DNA of 64,000 nt from Oscillospiraceae bacterium (GCA_902778275.1 CACYXE010000005.1:1-64000); one strand, 5' to 3'; counted from the stretch's first letter, positions 37,445 through 45,267 are shown. Program-made: numbers and translations. The notes: generated from the letters alone by a model not told the origin.

Positions 37445-37888
37445 ATGAAGGATTTGGATCAGCATTTGATGGGACAACTCCGGGAGATCTATTCCGACTT
37501 TCTTGCTGACGCAGAGAAGCTGAACAGGGATCGCCGCTCCCTGTCCGGTTTCTTTAAATTGCTGTTTCCGGGCAAAACCCAATTGAGTAATCGCTCCGGA
37601 ACATTTGCAGAGGAAATTGCCTCCTATGCCGCCGCGCTGACGGAGGAGGATGATGTGGACAGCATCCTTTGCTATGTGATCGGCACCGGCTTGGAAGCAA
37701 AGGGAGAACTGGCGCTGTCACTAATCCTTACAGCGGTGTGGCAGTATTTTGTACCGTTCATTCCCTGCCTGGAGCCGGAGTGCGCCCAGGCTTTTGCCAG
37801 GCAAATTGAGGAGGGCTATCCGCTCCGGGCGCGCACACCAGTCATGGAGGTCTTTCTCAGGTCTTTGCACGAGCGTGGAGCGCAGTGA
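37445..37888 (+). CDS. Helical protein of unknown function at the end of the transketolase operon
   Basis: About 147 residues, predicted mostly helical and without signal peptide (MKDLDQHLMGQLREIYSDFL, DDVDSILCYVIGTGLEAKGE, AVWQYFVPFIPCLEPECAQA). The first in-frame start is a TTG at 37412. ATG 37445 gives a more natural N-terminus, but neither has a strong ribosome site. It follows the second transketolase after a short gap and is probably cotranscribed. I do not recognise a family. Confidence 0.5.
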   Translation: MKDLDQHLMGQLREIYSDFLADAEKLNRDRRSLSGFFKLLFPGKTQLSNRSGTFAEEIASYAAALTEEDDVDSILCYVIGTGLEAKGELALSLILTAVWQYFVPFIPCLEPECAQAFARQIEEGYPLRARTPVMEVFLRSLHERGAQ

Positions 37889-38366
37889 GTTCCCCAAATA
37901 GAACAAAAAGCCGACATTGTCTCAAACTGCATTTATTTCTGCAGGGTGACAGCACCGCCACTTTCCTTTTGTGGAGTGGTTGGAGATTGCTCCGGAAAAG
38001 GGCCCCGATACAGCGAAAAGAAAACCTGCCATGCTGCTTGCACTTGGCAGGGAAAACGCACTTTTTATTCTGTGGTATATCTGCCGCATGCAAACAGCAA
38101 ATTTTGCTAGTTACCGAGTGGAAAATACAGTACAACGTGCGGGCCGTCATTCAGATGGTCCGCACGTTGTGTCGCGGGGGTAGGCGGGGAAGCTTTATGC
38201 TATTATATACTAGAGGCGCAGTGCAGGCACGGTATAAAAAGACTGGTGCCATCCCGACGATTGCCATGGTTTGGTTGTCTCCAAAACTTCCGTAGTGACA
38301 ATCTGGATTAAAGGTGATTGCATCCAGAACGCCCATCCACTGGAAATCGTTGTCACTGCCGGATGT
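37889..38366. other. Gene-poor segment with a GC hairpin
   Basis: No convincing gene. An 11-bp inverted repeat (ACAACGTGCGG near 38131 with its complement ending near 38170) could terminate the rightward sugar operon. A short minus-strand frame around 38151-38336 may be further decayed coding sequence of the broken gene at 38367-38708. Confidence 0.35.
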
Positions 38367-38708
38367 CTAGCAACAGCTCAACAAACGTAGGATCGTCTGT
38401 TCTCCATGGAATACAGCACTGTCCTTGGTCAAGCCTGTCATTTTTGTCGTGAACGGCGCGCATTTGCTCACCAGCTTATCGTGATATAGTTCCAGATCAC
38501 AATGAATTAAGGTTGGTTCCGCTATTTCTTCGGCGGAATACTTTTCAACATACTACACCCATACAGGGCCAAACTTGACAAGTTCAACCGCCTCTTCATC
38601 TGCATAGGCAGACACCGTCATGGCCGGCAGCATTGCGATCAGCTTGATCGCACAAAGCGCGAGACAAAGAATCTTCTTTGCTGGATTCGTTTCTGTTTTA
38701 TTTTTCAT
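38367..38708 (-). pseudogene. Small exported protein gene with an in-frame stop
   Basis: From ATG 38708, preceded by AGGAGG, the frame reads MKNKTETNPAKKILCLALCA, then IKLIAMLPAMTVSAYADEEA. This is a clear signal peptide with AYA cleavage. It stops at TAG 38553-38555 after 51 residues. The same frame then stays open for about 60 codons with protein-like sequence (YVEKYSAEEIAEPTLIHCDL, then CAPFTTKMTGLTKDSAVFHG) to TAG at 38367, so the internal stop looks like a nonsense mutation. Further protein-like text continues in a different frame (DDPTFVELLLDIRQ). No family is recognised. Confidence 0.5.
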
Positions 38709-38735
38709 TGAGAAATCCTCCTAGATAAACGTAAT

Positions 38736-39099
38736 ATGGCAAAAAGAAACCCAACTCAGAATCAAACTGAGTGCGGGATTCTGGCCTGCCTGTAACAAAA
38801 AGGCAATTGCTGAGGAACTCGGTTGTCATGTAAACACGCTTCAACAGCCTTATATGAGGGATATTTTACTCTGGTACGAGGAATTTCAACAGTCAACAAA
38901 GACTGAAAAAGATATATCAATGTTGGAGCAACGGATTGAAAAGCTTGAGAAGATGCTAAGCCACTCCAGAAATTACAATGCAAGGTTGGCAAGCGACAAT
39001 GAACGGCTTAGACGAGAAAGGGACGAATATGAAGATAAGTATCGTCATCTCCTTGGCCGATATCAAATCGACGTAGGAAAAACGAAAATTGGCTTTTAA
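38736..39099 (+). pseudogene. HTH plus coiled-coil protein gene, frameshifted
   Basis: ATG 38736 begins MAKRNPTQNQTECGILACL and hits TAA. In a neighbouring frame the text continues NKKAIAEELGCHVNTLQQ, which reads as a helix-turn-helix. MRDILLWYEEFQQSTKTEKD follows, then a heptad-rich tail (EQRIEKLEKMLSHSRNYNAR) to the stop at 39099. One base change near 38790 would join the parts. This HTH-coiled-coil layout is common in small mobile-element proteins. The intact C-terminal 81 residues could still be expressed from ATG 38854. Confidence 0.5.
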
Positions 39100-39104
39100 T
39101 GGAG

Positions 39105-39145
39105 AAAAGGCAGTCACCAAAGCAAAAAACTGGTGACTGCCTTTT
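39105..39145. terminator. Strong bidirectional terminator
   Basis: A 15-bp perfect stem, AAAAGGCAGTCACCA (39105-39119) with 39131-39145, has an A-run on one side and TTTT on the other. It serves the HTH gene on the plus strand and the TIR gene on the minus strand, which converge here. Confidence 0.85.
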
Positions 39146-39152
39146 CTATTTC

Positions 39153-39788
39153 TCATGACCTTTTGATGGTCAAATTCTGAGATGTAGGCGAAAAATACAA
39201 GAAGAAAATCACAGTTTTATAAGTTCTGTTCCCACACGTTAAAAACTCGTTTTGGGCGATCACGCTGTCCAGGGTGCGGTCACCGTTCTCGTCCGTCTCC
39301 TTGTAGGAAATGAAGACGTCGTAGGGCTCCTCCTTGCCGGAGACCTGCAGGATCGCCTGCCGCAGCTCCTCGATCTGGCGTGCCTCGTCCCGGTACACCC
39401 TGCGGGCCACGGCGTCCGTGTTCTCACATGCCTGCTCGAAGTTGGCATCGTCCAGCACGCTGTCAAAGCTGGAACGGTGGCAGGTGGGGATCTTCTTCCC
39501 GGTGGCCGGATCGTCCACGTACTCGATGCCGTATTTGCACAGCACCAGGCCCCAGTAGGCCTCAGCCTCCTGGGGGAAGTCCGCCACGATCGTCTCGAAC
39601 ACGCCCGCGGCCTTGTCGAATTCGCAGGCGCGCAGCAGCCGGCCGGCCCTGCTAAACAGAGTCGGCTTTTTCTCGTTATCCGCGCTGGGCACGGTCTGCT
39701 TCGTACCGCAATATTCACATTCGCAGACGGTGGAACCTTCAACCAGGTTAAGGTCCCCGCCGCACATCTTACATTTGATGATCGCCAT
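39153..39788 (-). pseudogene. Zinc-ribbon TIR-domain protein, TIR truncated
   Basis: From ATG 39788 the protein has an N-terminal zinc ribbon (MAIIKCKMCGGDLN with CECEYCGTKQ, four cysteines) and a helical repeat region (LFSRAGRLLRACEFDKAAGV). A TIR start, EEPYDVFISYKETDENGDRT LDSVIAQ, follows. After SVIAQ the expected TIR continuation is missing, and about 25 unrelated residues (NEFLTCGNRTYKTVIFFLYF) run to the stop. So only the first strand and helix of the TIR fold survive. Full-length relatives with this layout are common in Clostridia. TIR domains often cleave NAD in defence, but this copy cannot form a complete active site. Confidence 0.7.
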
Positions 39789-39804
39789 ATTCATGTTCTC
39801 CTAT

Positions 39805-39996
39805 TTATCTCTCTTCGATCTCCAGATGATCCATTGCAAATTCAAGGCTCATCAGCATAAATTCGTTCCGTGTCCGCCCGATCTTCGTGGCAATCTCATC
39901 AATATCCCGCAGCATATCTTTCGGCATGCGCATGGATACGACAGACGATTCTCCGGTGTATTTTTTGGGGGTGATTTGGAATTTCGGGTCAGTCAT
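39805..39996 (-). CDS. Ribbon-helix-helix (Arc/CopG-type) DNA-binding protein
   Basis: A 63-residue protein whose central segment VVSMRMPKDMLRDIDEIATK is followed by IGRTRNEFMLMSLEFAMDHL. It is a standard ribbon-helix-helix: a beta strand then two helices with the GRTRNE turn. The start at 39996 overlaps the expected promoter side of the small operon, and the truncated TIR gene follows after 16 bp. It may autoregulate that pair, as antitoxin-like partners do. Confidence 0.85.
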   Translation of the reverse strand: MTDPKFQITPKKYTGESSVVSMRMPKDMLRDIDEIATKIGRTRNEFMLMSLEFAMDHLEIEER

Positions 39997-40701
39997 GAAG
40001 TACTCCTTTGTTGTTTACTATTGTAATACGTTTGTAGGCGACTGGTCAAGGTATAAAATCCCATAAATAATTGTACTACAAACGTAATCATCATGCAATA
40101 TAAACTACCTTTTTCATACCGCAGTAAATTCACCAATCAGCATAACCACATACAAAAATGTGAATTCAAAAAAAGTTCACAGAGCAGGTGTATCAAAATC
40201 AGAAAAAAGTGTGCAATAGGGTAGTGAAGGGATAATTCCGGAATTCTGCTTCTTTGAGCAGGAAGATGTATTACCTCACAAAACGATAATTTCATATCGC
40301 GTTCTCCCGACTTGCTGCTCAGCAGAGCATAGCCGGGCAGATCATTCCAAAGCGAAACCGTTACATAGGAATACGGGACAGTGAGAGGGCTAAGACTCTC
40401 TCGCCGGTCCTGCGTTCCTGTGCAGCGGTTCTTTTTATGCAAAACTGAATGATCGTCCGGATGGGATATGCTCTTCTCGGGAGTGTGCCGGGACCTGCCG
40501 AATAGCAGTGAGCGTGCCAAAAGAGCAATACGCCGCGGTGAGATCCCGGGGCAGGAACAGCGTCCGGGTAGAGCGGCGAACGCATCCCCCTATGAGAGAA
40601 AGATCCGAGTCTGCAATATACTGGCAAGCATCGCGTTTGTGATACCACAAACACAAAACAGGGGTGAGCCCCTGTGACCCCTCGGAAAGGAGAGCTTGTA
40701 T
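39997..40701. other. Non-coding lead-in to the mobilisation block
   Basis: AT-rich from 39997 to about 40250, then more balanced. ORFs on the minus strand (for example 40137-40520) show no domain, odd composition and no ribosome site. The right end holds two adjacent hairpins listed separately. No gene is supported in this stretch. Confidence 0.5.
40635..40675 (+). other. Two adjacent hairpins, oriT-like, before mobC
   Basis: GTTTGTG-ATAC-CACAAAC (40635-40652) and ACAGGGG-TGAG-CCCCTGT (40658-40675) are two 7-bp perfect stems five bases apart. They lie just upstream of the MobC-like gene, where mobilisable elements usually keep the transfer origin. Identification as oriT is inference. The nick site cannot be named. 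Confidence 0.4.
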
Positions 40702-41070
40702 TTGAGAAAGAGAAACGTACACATCCAGCTTTGGCTGAGTAAAAAGGAAGCGGCCGCGCTGGAGCGCCACGCCCGAGCGGCAGGCATCACACAGTCGGCC
40801 TATTTGCGCCATCTGATCACGGGCTTTGAGCCAAGACCGGCTCCGACACCGGATTATTACGCCTTCATGCGCAACCTGTACAGCCTGGGAAACAATCTGA
40901 ATCAAATCGCGCAGAAGGCCCATATGCTGGGCGCGATCGACGCCCAGCGCTATGACAAATACGCGCGCCTGGCGGAAGAAGCGATTGTGAAGATTACGAA
41001 AGAAATCGTCGAACCGAGAAAGATAGAGAAAGGGGAACTGTATGAACAGAGCGATAGTCGAGTTATGTAA
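40702..41070 (+). CDS. MobC-like plasmid mobilisation relaxosome protein
   Basis: A 122-residue protein starting at TTG 40702 (MRKRNVHIQLWLSKKEAAAL). AAAGGAG lies about ten bases upstream, and an earlier TTG at 40696 is also possible. The N-terminus is a ribbon-helix-helix-like DNA-binding region (AAGITQSAYLRHLITG) and the centre has YSLGNNLNQIAQKAH, a hallmark of the MobC/BfmC family that helps relaxase open oriT. No relaxase gene is in the window. It overlaps the ParB-like gene by 29 bases. Confidence 0.85.
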   Translation: MRKRNVHIQLWLSKKEAAALERHARAAGITQSAYLRHLITGFEPRPAPTPDYYAFMRNLYSLGNNLNQIAQKAHMLGAIDAQRYDKYARLAEEAIVKITKEIVEPRKIEKGELYEQSDSRVM

Positions 41071-41881
41071 ACTTCACCCGTTTGATGGACACCCCTACAA
41101 GGTCCAGGATGACGAGGAGATGGAGGCGCTGACGGAGAGCGTCAAGGCGTATGGCGTCATGTCTCCGTTGATCGTCAGACCCTTGGAGAAGAACAGAAGT
41201 GAATATGAGGTGGTCTCCGGGCATCGTCGGATGCGGGCGGCAGAGAAGGCAGGGATGAAAACAGTACCTGCTTTTATTTTGCCCATGGATCGGGCGGCTG
41301 CTGCGATCGTCCTGGTGGACAGCAATCTGCATCGGGAGCATCTGCTGCCCAGCGAGAAAGCGTTCGCCTATAAACTGAAGCTGGACGCTTTGAAGCAGCA
41401 GGGAAAGAGAAACGACTTCACTTCGCGACAAGATGTCGGGAAGTCCGAAAGCGCCGACCAGGTCAGCGAGACAGAAAGTGGACGCCAAGTGCAGCGGTAT
41501 GTGCGGCTGACCTATCTGCTGCCGGAGCTGTTGAAGCTGGCGGACGAGGGAAAAATCTCTCTCACGCCCGCGGTATATCTGTCTTATCTGTCAAAAGAGG
41601 AACAGCGACTGGTGTTGGAAGAAATGGAGCGGAGCGACTGTACGCCCTCCGTGGGACAGGCTTACCAGCTGAAAGAGCAGAGTGTCAAGGGCGGGCTGGC
41701 AAGAGATTTTGTGACCGCACTGCTGTGCCAGGAAAAAGCCAATCAGAAGGAGCGGCTGAAGATCCCGATGGAGCGCATCCGCAAGTTCTTCCCCGCCAGC
41801 TATACCAGCGCCCAGATGGAAGAAGAGATCGTGAAGATGTGCGAAGCACGCTACCGCAAGCGCGCAGCGATGGAGAGGTGA
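41042..41881 (+). CDS. ParB/RepB-like nuclease-fold DNA-binding protein
   Basis: A 279-residue ParB-type protein. The N-terminal ParB domain shows AYGVMSPLIVRPL, the box GHRRMRAAEKAG and VDSNLHREHLLPSEKAFAYK. A helix-turn-helix region with VQRYVRLTYLLPELLKLADE follows. Such proteins occur beside recombinases in Clostridial mobilisable elements, where they may help maintenance or regulate the element. The overlap with the MobC gene shows cotranscription. Confidence 0.9.
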   Translation: MNRAIVELCKLHPFDGHPYKVQDDEEMEALTESVKAYGVMSPLIVRPLEKNRSEYEVVSGHRRMRAAEKAGMKTVPAFILPMDRAAAAIVLVDSNLHREHLLPSEKAFAYKLKLDALKQQGKRNDFTSRQDVGKSESADQVSETESGRQVQRYVRLTYLLPELLKLADEGKISLTPAVYLSYLSKEEQRLVLEEMERSDCTPSVGQAYQLKEQSVKGGLARDFVTALLCQEKANQKERLKIPMERIRKFFPASYTSAQMEEEIVKMCEARYRKRAAMER

Positions 41882-41886
41882 TGTAG

Positions 41887-42108
41887 ATGCGCTGGATCGT
41901 TGGATTGTTCCAGAGGGAACGGAGTTACTGTATCAACGGTGTGACCTATACGGTTGGAGCAAGGTTTGAGCCGCCCCATGAAGGACGGCCCGTACAGCGT
42001 GCGATCGAGCACGTGCTTTTCGCGAACATGGTAGATTTGCAGAAATGTTTTTCCTCTGCTACCATGGAGACGGAATATGTGTGTTCGGCTGCCGTAAAGG
42101 AGGATTAA
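41887..42108 (+). CDS. Small conserved-type protein between ParB and recombinase
   Basis: A 73-residue protein (MRWIVGLFQRERSYCINGVT, then ARFEPPHEGRPVQRAIEHVL). It starts six bases after the ParB stop and ends two bases before the recombinase start, so it is part of one transcript. The length and position match small hypothetical proteins that I recall in the same slot of related elements. No function is known to me. Confidence 0.65.
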   Translation: MRWIVGLFQRERSYCINGVTYTVGARFEPPHEGRPVQRAIEHVLFANMVDLQKCFSSATMETEYVCSAAVKED

Positions 42109-42110
42109 AC

Positions 42111-43820
42111 ATGCAGCCGAAAAAGAAAACTGAACCTGTGGGCATTACCGCTCTGTATTGCCGCCTCTCCCGTGACGATGGTGTAGACGGCGACAGCAAC
42201 TCCGTCGCAAATCAGAAAAGGCTCCTGACCCAGAAGGTCAGAGAGCTGGGGCTGGGCAACACGAAGTTCTATGTAGACGACGGATATACCGGCACAAACT
42301 TCAACCGCCCCGGCTTCCAGGCCATGCTGGACGATATCGACACGGGCTATGTGACCACCGTCATGGTCAAGGATCTTTCCCGCCTGGGCAGAGACTATGT
42401 TTCGGTCGGAAACTACACCGACAGCTATTTCCCGGAGCGGAACGTGCGCTTCATTGCCGTCAACGACATGGTGGACAGTGACGAGGGCGAGAACGAACTG
42501 GCTCCTTTTCGTAACGTGATGAACGAGATGTATGCGCGGGACATCAGCCGCAAGGTGCGCTCCGCCCACCGCATCCGGGGCAACCTGGGCGAGCCGCTTT
42601 CCCAGCCGCCATACGGTTACCGCAAAGCGCCGGACAACAAGAAGAAGTGGATCGTCGATCCGGAACCCGCGGCCGTCGTACAGCAGATCTTCCGCATGGC
42701 TATGGAGGGCAAGGGCAACGAGACGATTGCACGGGCCTTGCAGGAAGATAAGGTCATGACGCCTATGGCCTACTGGCAGAGCCAGGGGCTGAATCGCGGC
42801 GGAAAGAAGACGCAGACGAATCCGTACAAGTGGGTCAATTCCATGATCGGAAAGATCCTGGCGCAACAGGAATACTGCGGGGACGTGATCAATTTCAAGA
42901 CCTACTCCAAGTCTTTCAAAAACAAGACCCGGCTGGACAATCCGGTGGAAAACTGGGTGATCTTCAAGGATGTGCATGAGCCGATCATCGACCGGGACAC
43001 CTTTGAGCGCGTGCAGAAGCTTGTCGCGAATACCAAGCGTCGGGCGCCAAAGCCGGAGAATGCGGAAAAGAGTATCTTCTCCGATCTGCTGTACTGCGCC
43101 GATTGCGGGCGAAAGCTCTGGTATCATAGCAATACCATCAATAAGGACATTCACTTCTTTGTTTGCTCCAACTACGAGAAGGACTACCGCGGCAGCTGCA
43201 AGACGCGTCATTATATTCGAGAGGATTCTCTGGAACAGATCGTTATGTTGGAGCTGCGGGCCATCGGTGAGTGCTTGCGGGCAGATGAAGATGCCTTTGC
43301 TGAGCTGCTGGCGCAGAAGACGAACAAGGACATGCTGGTAGAGAAGAAGCAGATCGAGGCGGAACTGCAAAAGGCGATCGCAAGGAGCGATATGGTCTTG
43401 AAGCTGTACGAGAAGGTCTATGAGGACAATGCTGCCGGCAAGGTGACGGATGAATTCTTCATGCAGCTGAGCCACAAGTATGAAGTGGAGCGTATGGAGC
43501 TGAAAAACAGGATCGGTGAGCTGCGCAAGCGTCTGAACGACTTGGGCACACAGGAGTTGGGGCGAGAAGCATTCCTCACAGCGATCCGCAAGTTCATGCA
43601 GATGGAAACGCTGACGGCTCCGCTGCTGCGGGAGCTGATCGATAGGATCGAAGTGTATGAGACCGAGGGCACAGGCAAGAACCGCACCCAGCGGGTCGTG
43701 ATCCACTACCGCTTTGTCGGCTATATTGAGCTGCCGGAGAACGTATTCCGGCAGAGCTACAAGGCCGATACCCGGCAGGGCGTACGGATAGAATATCTCC
43801 GCAGCCCCGCGACCGCCTAA
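42111..43820 (+). CDS. Large serine recombinase (TndX/Tn4451-type)
   Basis: A 569-residue site-specific recombinase. The resolvase-type catalytic domain starts ITALYCRLSRDDGVDGDSNS, with the nucleophilic serine in YCRLSRDD (about residue 20), and has VMVKDLSRLGRDYVSVGNY. A recombinase domain (RQPPYGYRKAP-like region SQPPYGYRKAP), a zinc ribbon (CADCGRKLWYHS with CSNYEKDYRGSC) and a coiled-coil C-terminal region follow. AAAGGAGG lies before the ATG. Large serine recombinases excise and integrate elements through short core sites. The gene ends 112 bp from the tRNA-Pro gene and its repeat. Confidence 0.95.
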   Translation: MQPKKKTEPVGITALYCRLSRDDGVDGDSNSVANQKRLLTQKVRELGLGNTKFYVDDGYTGTNFNRPGFQAMLDDIDTGYVTTVMVKDLSRLGRDYVSVGNYTDSYFPERNVRFIAVNDMVDSDEGENELAPFRNVMNEMYARDISRKVRSAHRIRGNLGEPLSQPPYGYRKAPDNKKKWIVDPEPAAVVQQIFRMAMEGKGNETIARALQEDKVMTPMAYWQSQGLNRGGKKTQTNPYKWVNSMIGKILAQQEYCGDVINFKTYSKSFKNKTRLDNPVENWVIFKDVHEPIIDRDTFERVQKLVANTKRRAPKPENAEKSIFSDLLYCADCGRKLWYHSNTINKDIHFFVCSNYEKDYRGSCKTRHYIREDSLEQIVMLELRAIGECLRADEDAFAELLAQKTNKDMLVEKKQIEAELQKAIARSDMVLKLYEKVYEDNAAGKVTDEFFMQLSHKYEVERMELKNRIGELRKRLNDLGTQELGREAFLTAIRKFMQMETLTAPLLRELIDRIEVYETEGTGKNRTQRVVIHYRFVGYIELPENVFRQSYKADTRQGVRIEYLRSPATA

Positions 43821-43912
43821 ACAAAAAGGGAGCAGGCTTCACGCCCGCTCCGCACATAACATGAGAATCGAATTTGCCGATGAGTATAAAATTCGAGTGT
43901 CCATAACTGAAA

Positions 43913-43929
43913 TCCGTTATGAACACTCG
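43913..43929. repeat. Right copy of a 17-bp inverted repeat at the island ends
   Basis: This 17-bp sequence (TCCGTTATGAACACTCG) is the exact reverse complement of 18733-18749. Here it forms the right arm of a local imperfect palindrome (about 43892-43931, arms TTCGAGTGT...ACACTCGAA) directly before the tRNA repeat. It is a plausible recombinase-binding or end-recognition sequence. Confidence 0.5.
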
Positions 43930-43932
43930 AAA

Positions 43933-44008
43933 TGGTCCGAGTGACTGGATTTGAACCAGCGGCCTCTTGAACCCCATTCAAGCGCGCTACCATCTGCGCT
44001 ACACCCGG
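43933..44008 (-). tRNA. tRNA-Pro (anticodon GGG)
   Basis: The complement folds as a complete 76-nt tRNA: acceptor CCGGGTG with CACTCGG (one G-U pair), a D-arm with GCGCAGATGGTAGCGC, an anticodon stem CTTGA/TCAAG around loop ATGGGGT (anticodon GGG, proline), a T-arm GCTGG-TTCAAAT-CCAGT, discriminator A and an encoded CCA (43933-43935). Its 3' end faces left towards the recombinase, and the last 23 bases are duplicated at 18540-18562. Confidence 0.95.
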
Positions 44009-44086
44009 TCGTAGTCAGAAGAAGCTCGCTGCGTGACCTTTCCGCCTGGCGGCGAAAACTGCACTCCGCTCCCTCCTTCTTCCTTT

Positions 44087-44127
44087 CCAAATCAAACCCG
44101 CTTCGCTGGGCTTTGATTTGGTTTTTT
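44087..44127 (+). terminator. Rho-independent terminator
   Basis: The stem CCAAATCAAA (44087-44096) pairs with 44112-44121 and is followed by TTTTTT (44122-44127) on the plus strand. It would stop rightward transcription coming from the recombinase side before it enters the backbone. On the minus strand it lies inside the leader of the tRNA transcript without a T-run. Confidence 0.6.
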
Positions 44128-44186
44128 GAGGGATCAGCGGCGTCTTCTGTATATAAACGCAAAGCCCTTGGCCTTGCCGCCCGATT

Positions 44187-44215
44187 ATATTAGCACAATC
44201 GGGCGGCAAGGTCAA
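44187..44215 (-). promoter_or_regulatory. Promoter of tRNA-Pro, embedded in an inverted repeat
   Basis: On the minus strand TTGACC (44210-44215) and TAATAT (44187-44192) are separated by exactly 17 bases, a near-consensus promoter facing the tRNA gene. A 15-bp perfect inverted repeat (44172-44186 with 44197-44211) encloses it: the -10 box begins the loop and the -35 box overlaps the outer arm. A terminator reading of the repeat for the rhomboid-like gene upstream is also possible. Confidence 0.7.
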
Positions 44216-44242
44216 GCTTTATTTTTCGTTTTCCCGCCTTTT

Positions 44243-45073
44243 TTACTCGGTGAAGTGGATGTGGCTGTTGATGTGGTCCTGGCAGAAGCAGTGGTAGCCG
44301 GCGCAGCGGGAGCAGTAGCGGAATTCCAGCTCCGGGTTTGTCTTGTCCGTGCGGCCGCAGACGGCGCATTTGTGGGTGTACAGCTGCTGGCCCTGCTCCC
44401 GGCGGATCCGCTGGGACTCCCTGCGGAAGTTCACCGTGTTGGCGCTGGGGCGGCGGGGCAGGCTCCGCAGCAGGTCGCCCCCGCAGAAGAGGAAGAAGTT
44501 CAGCACCGCCACGACGGGCAGGAGCTTGGCCGGGAAGGGCAGGCGGAACACCTCCAGCAGGAAGTAGGCCGCGTCCACCAGCGCCAGCCACTTGATCTTG
44601 ATGGGCAGGATGAAGAACAGCAGCACCTCCATGTTGGGAAAGAGCACCGCGAAGGAGAAGAACATGGACAGGTACACGTACTGGGCGTCCAGCACCAGGC
44701 GGGTGCCGGTGATGAAGTATACCAGAAAGCCGTAAACGAGCGTCAGGATCAGGCCCGCGAAGAAGTAGATGTTGAACTGGGGCGTGCCCCACTGCCGCTC
44801 CAGGATGCTGCCGATCCAGTAGTAGAAGTAGATGGCCACGAAGGCCAGCACTCCCATGCTGGGCGGGCAGAGGGCGAAAGTGATGACGCGCCAGATCTGG
44901 CCCCGGAGCACCAGAGCCGGGTCGAAGGTCAGGTAGCCGGCCAGCACCGGGTTCACCGCCCCCAGGATCCAGAAGGCCACGTTGGCGATGGCCACGTATT
45001 TCATCAGGTCGCGCACGCCGAAGTCCGGATGCCTGCGGCAGAAGCGCTCGATATAGTTCATGGGATCTCTCAT
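44243..45073 (-). CDS. Rhomboid-like membrane protein without catalytic serine, with C-terminal zinc-binding tail
   Basis: A 276-residue protein with about six membrane helices arranged as in rhomboid proteins (LRGQIWRVITFALCPPSMGV, then FYYWIGSILERQWGTPQFNI in helix 2, and the GLILTLVYGF segment). The GxSG serine motif and the second-helix-pair His of active rhomboids are not present, so it should be a pseudoprotease. The tail has Cys/His pairs (CAVCGRTDK, RYCSRCAGYHCFCQDH) that could bind zinc. GGAGAG precedes ATG 45073. The function is unknown. Confidence 0.75.
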   Translation of the reverse strand: MRDPMNYIERFCRRHPDFGVRDLMKYVAIANVAFWILGAVNPVLAGYLTFDPALVLRGQIWRVITFALCPPSMGVLAFVAIYFYYWIGSILERQWGTPQFNIYFFAGLILTLVYGFLVYFITGTRLVLDAQYVYLSMFFSFAVLFPNMEVLLFFILPIKIKWLALVDAAYFLLEVFRLPFPAKLLPVVAVLNFFLFCGGDLLRSLPRRPSANTVNFRRESQRIRREQGQQLYTHKCAVCGRTDKTNPELEFRYCSRCAGYHCFCQDHINSHIHFTE

Positions 45074-45172
45074 GGGAATCTCTCCATACGCGTTAAGTTC
45101 TTGATCACGCTTTCCATCATACCCTTTTCCCGCCGCAAAGTCTATAAGATTTTGTAAACTCGCAGAGAGAAC

Positions 45173-45262
45173 GGATTGCCGCGTCGCTGCGCTCCTCGCA
45201 ATGACAGGGGGACGAAAAATGCGGATTGCCGCGGGCCGCAGAGCGGCCCTCGCAATGACAGG
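45173..45262. repeat. Two tandem REP-like elements (GGATTGCC...TCGCAATGACAGG)
   Basis: Two copies of a roughly 36-40 bp palindromic unit, 45173-45208 and 45223-45262, each begin GGATTGCCGCG and end CTCGCAATGACAGG with a short GC stem in between. Related copies lie at 61229-61267, 63178-63213 and (partial) 63761-63796. They are intergenic and look like dispersed REP-type repeats. Confidence 0.8.
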
Positions 45263-45267
45263 CCTGC

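Noticed and set aside
40137..40520. A 127-residue minus-strand ORF before the mobilisation block
   Set aside because: It has no ribosome site, no recognisable domain and unusual composition. The region is more likely non-coding with oriT-like structure.
43933..44008. The tRNA as disrupted by the island
   Set aside because: All arms, the GGG anticodon and the CCA are intact on the right side, so the island junction restores a complete tRNA.
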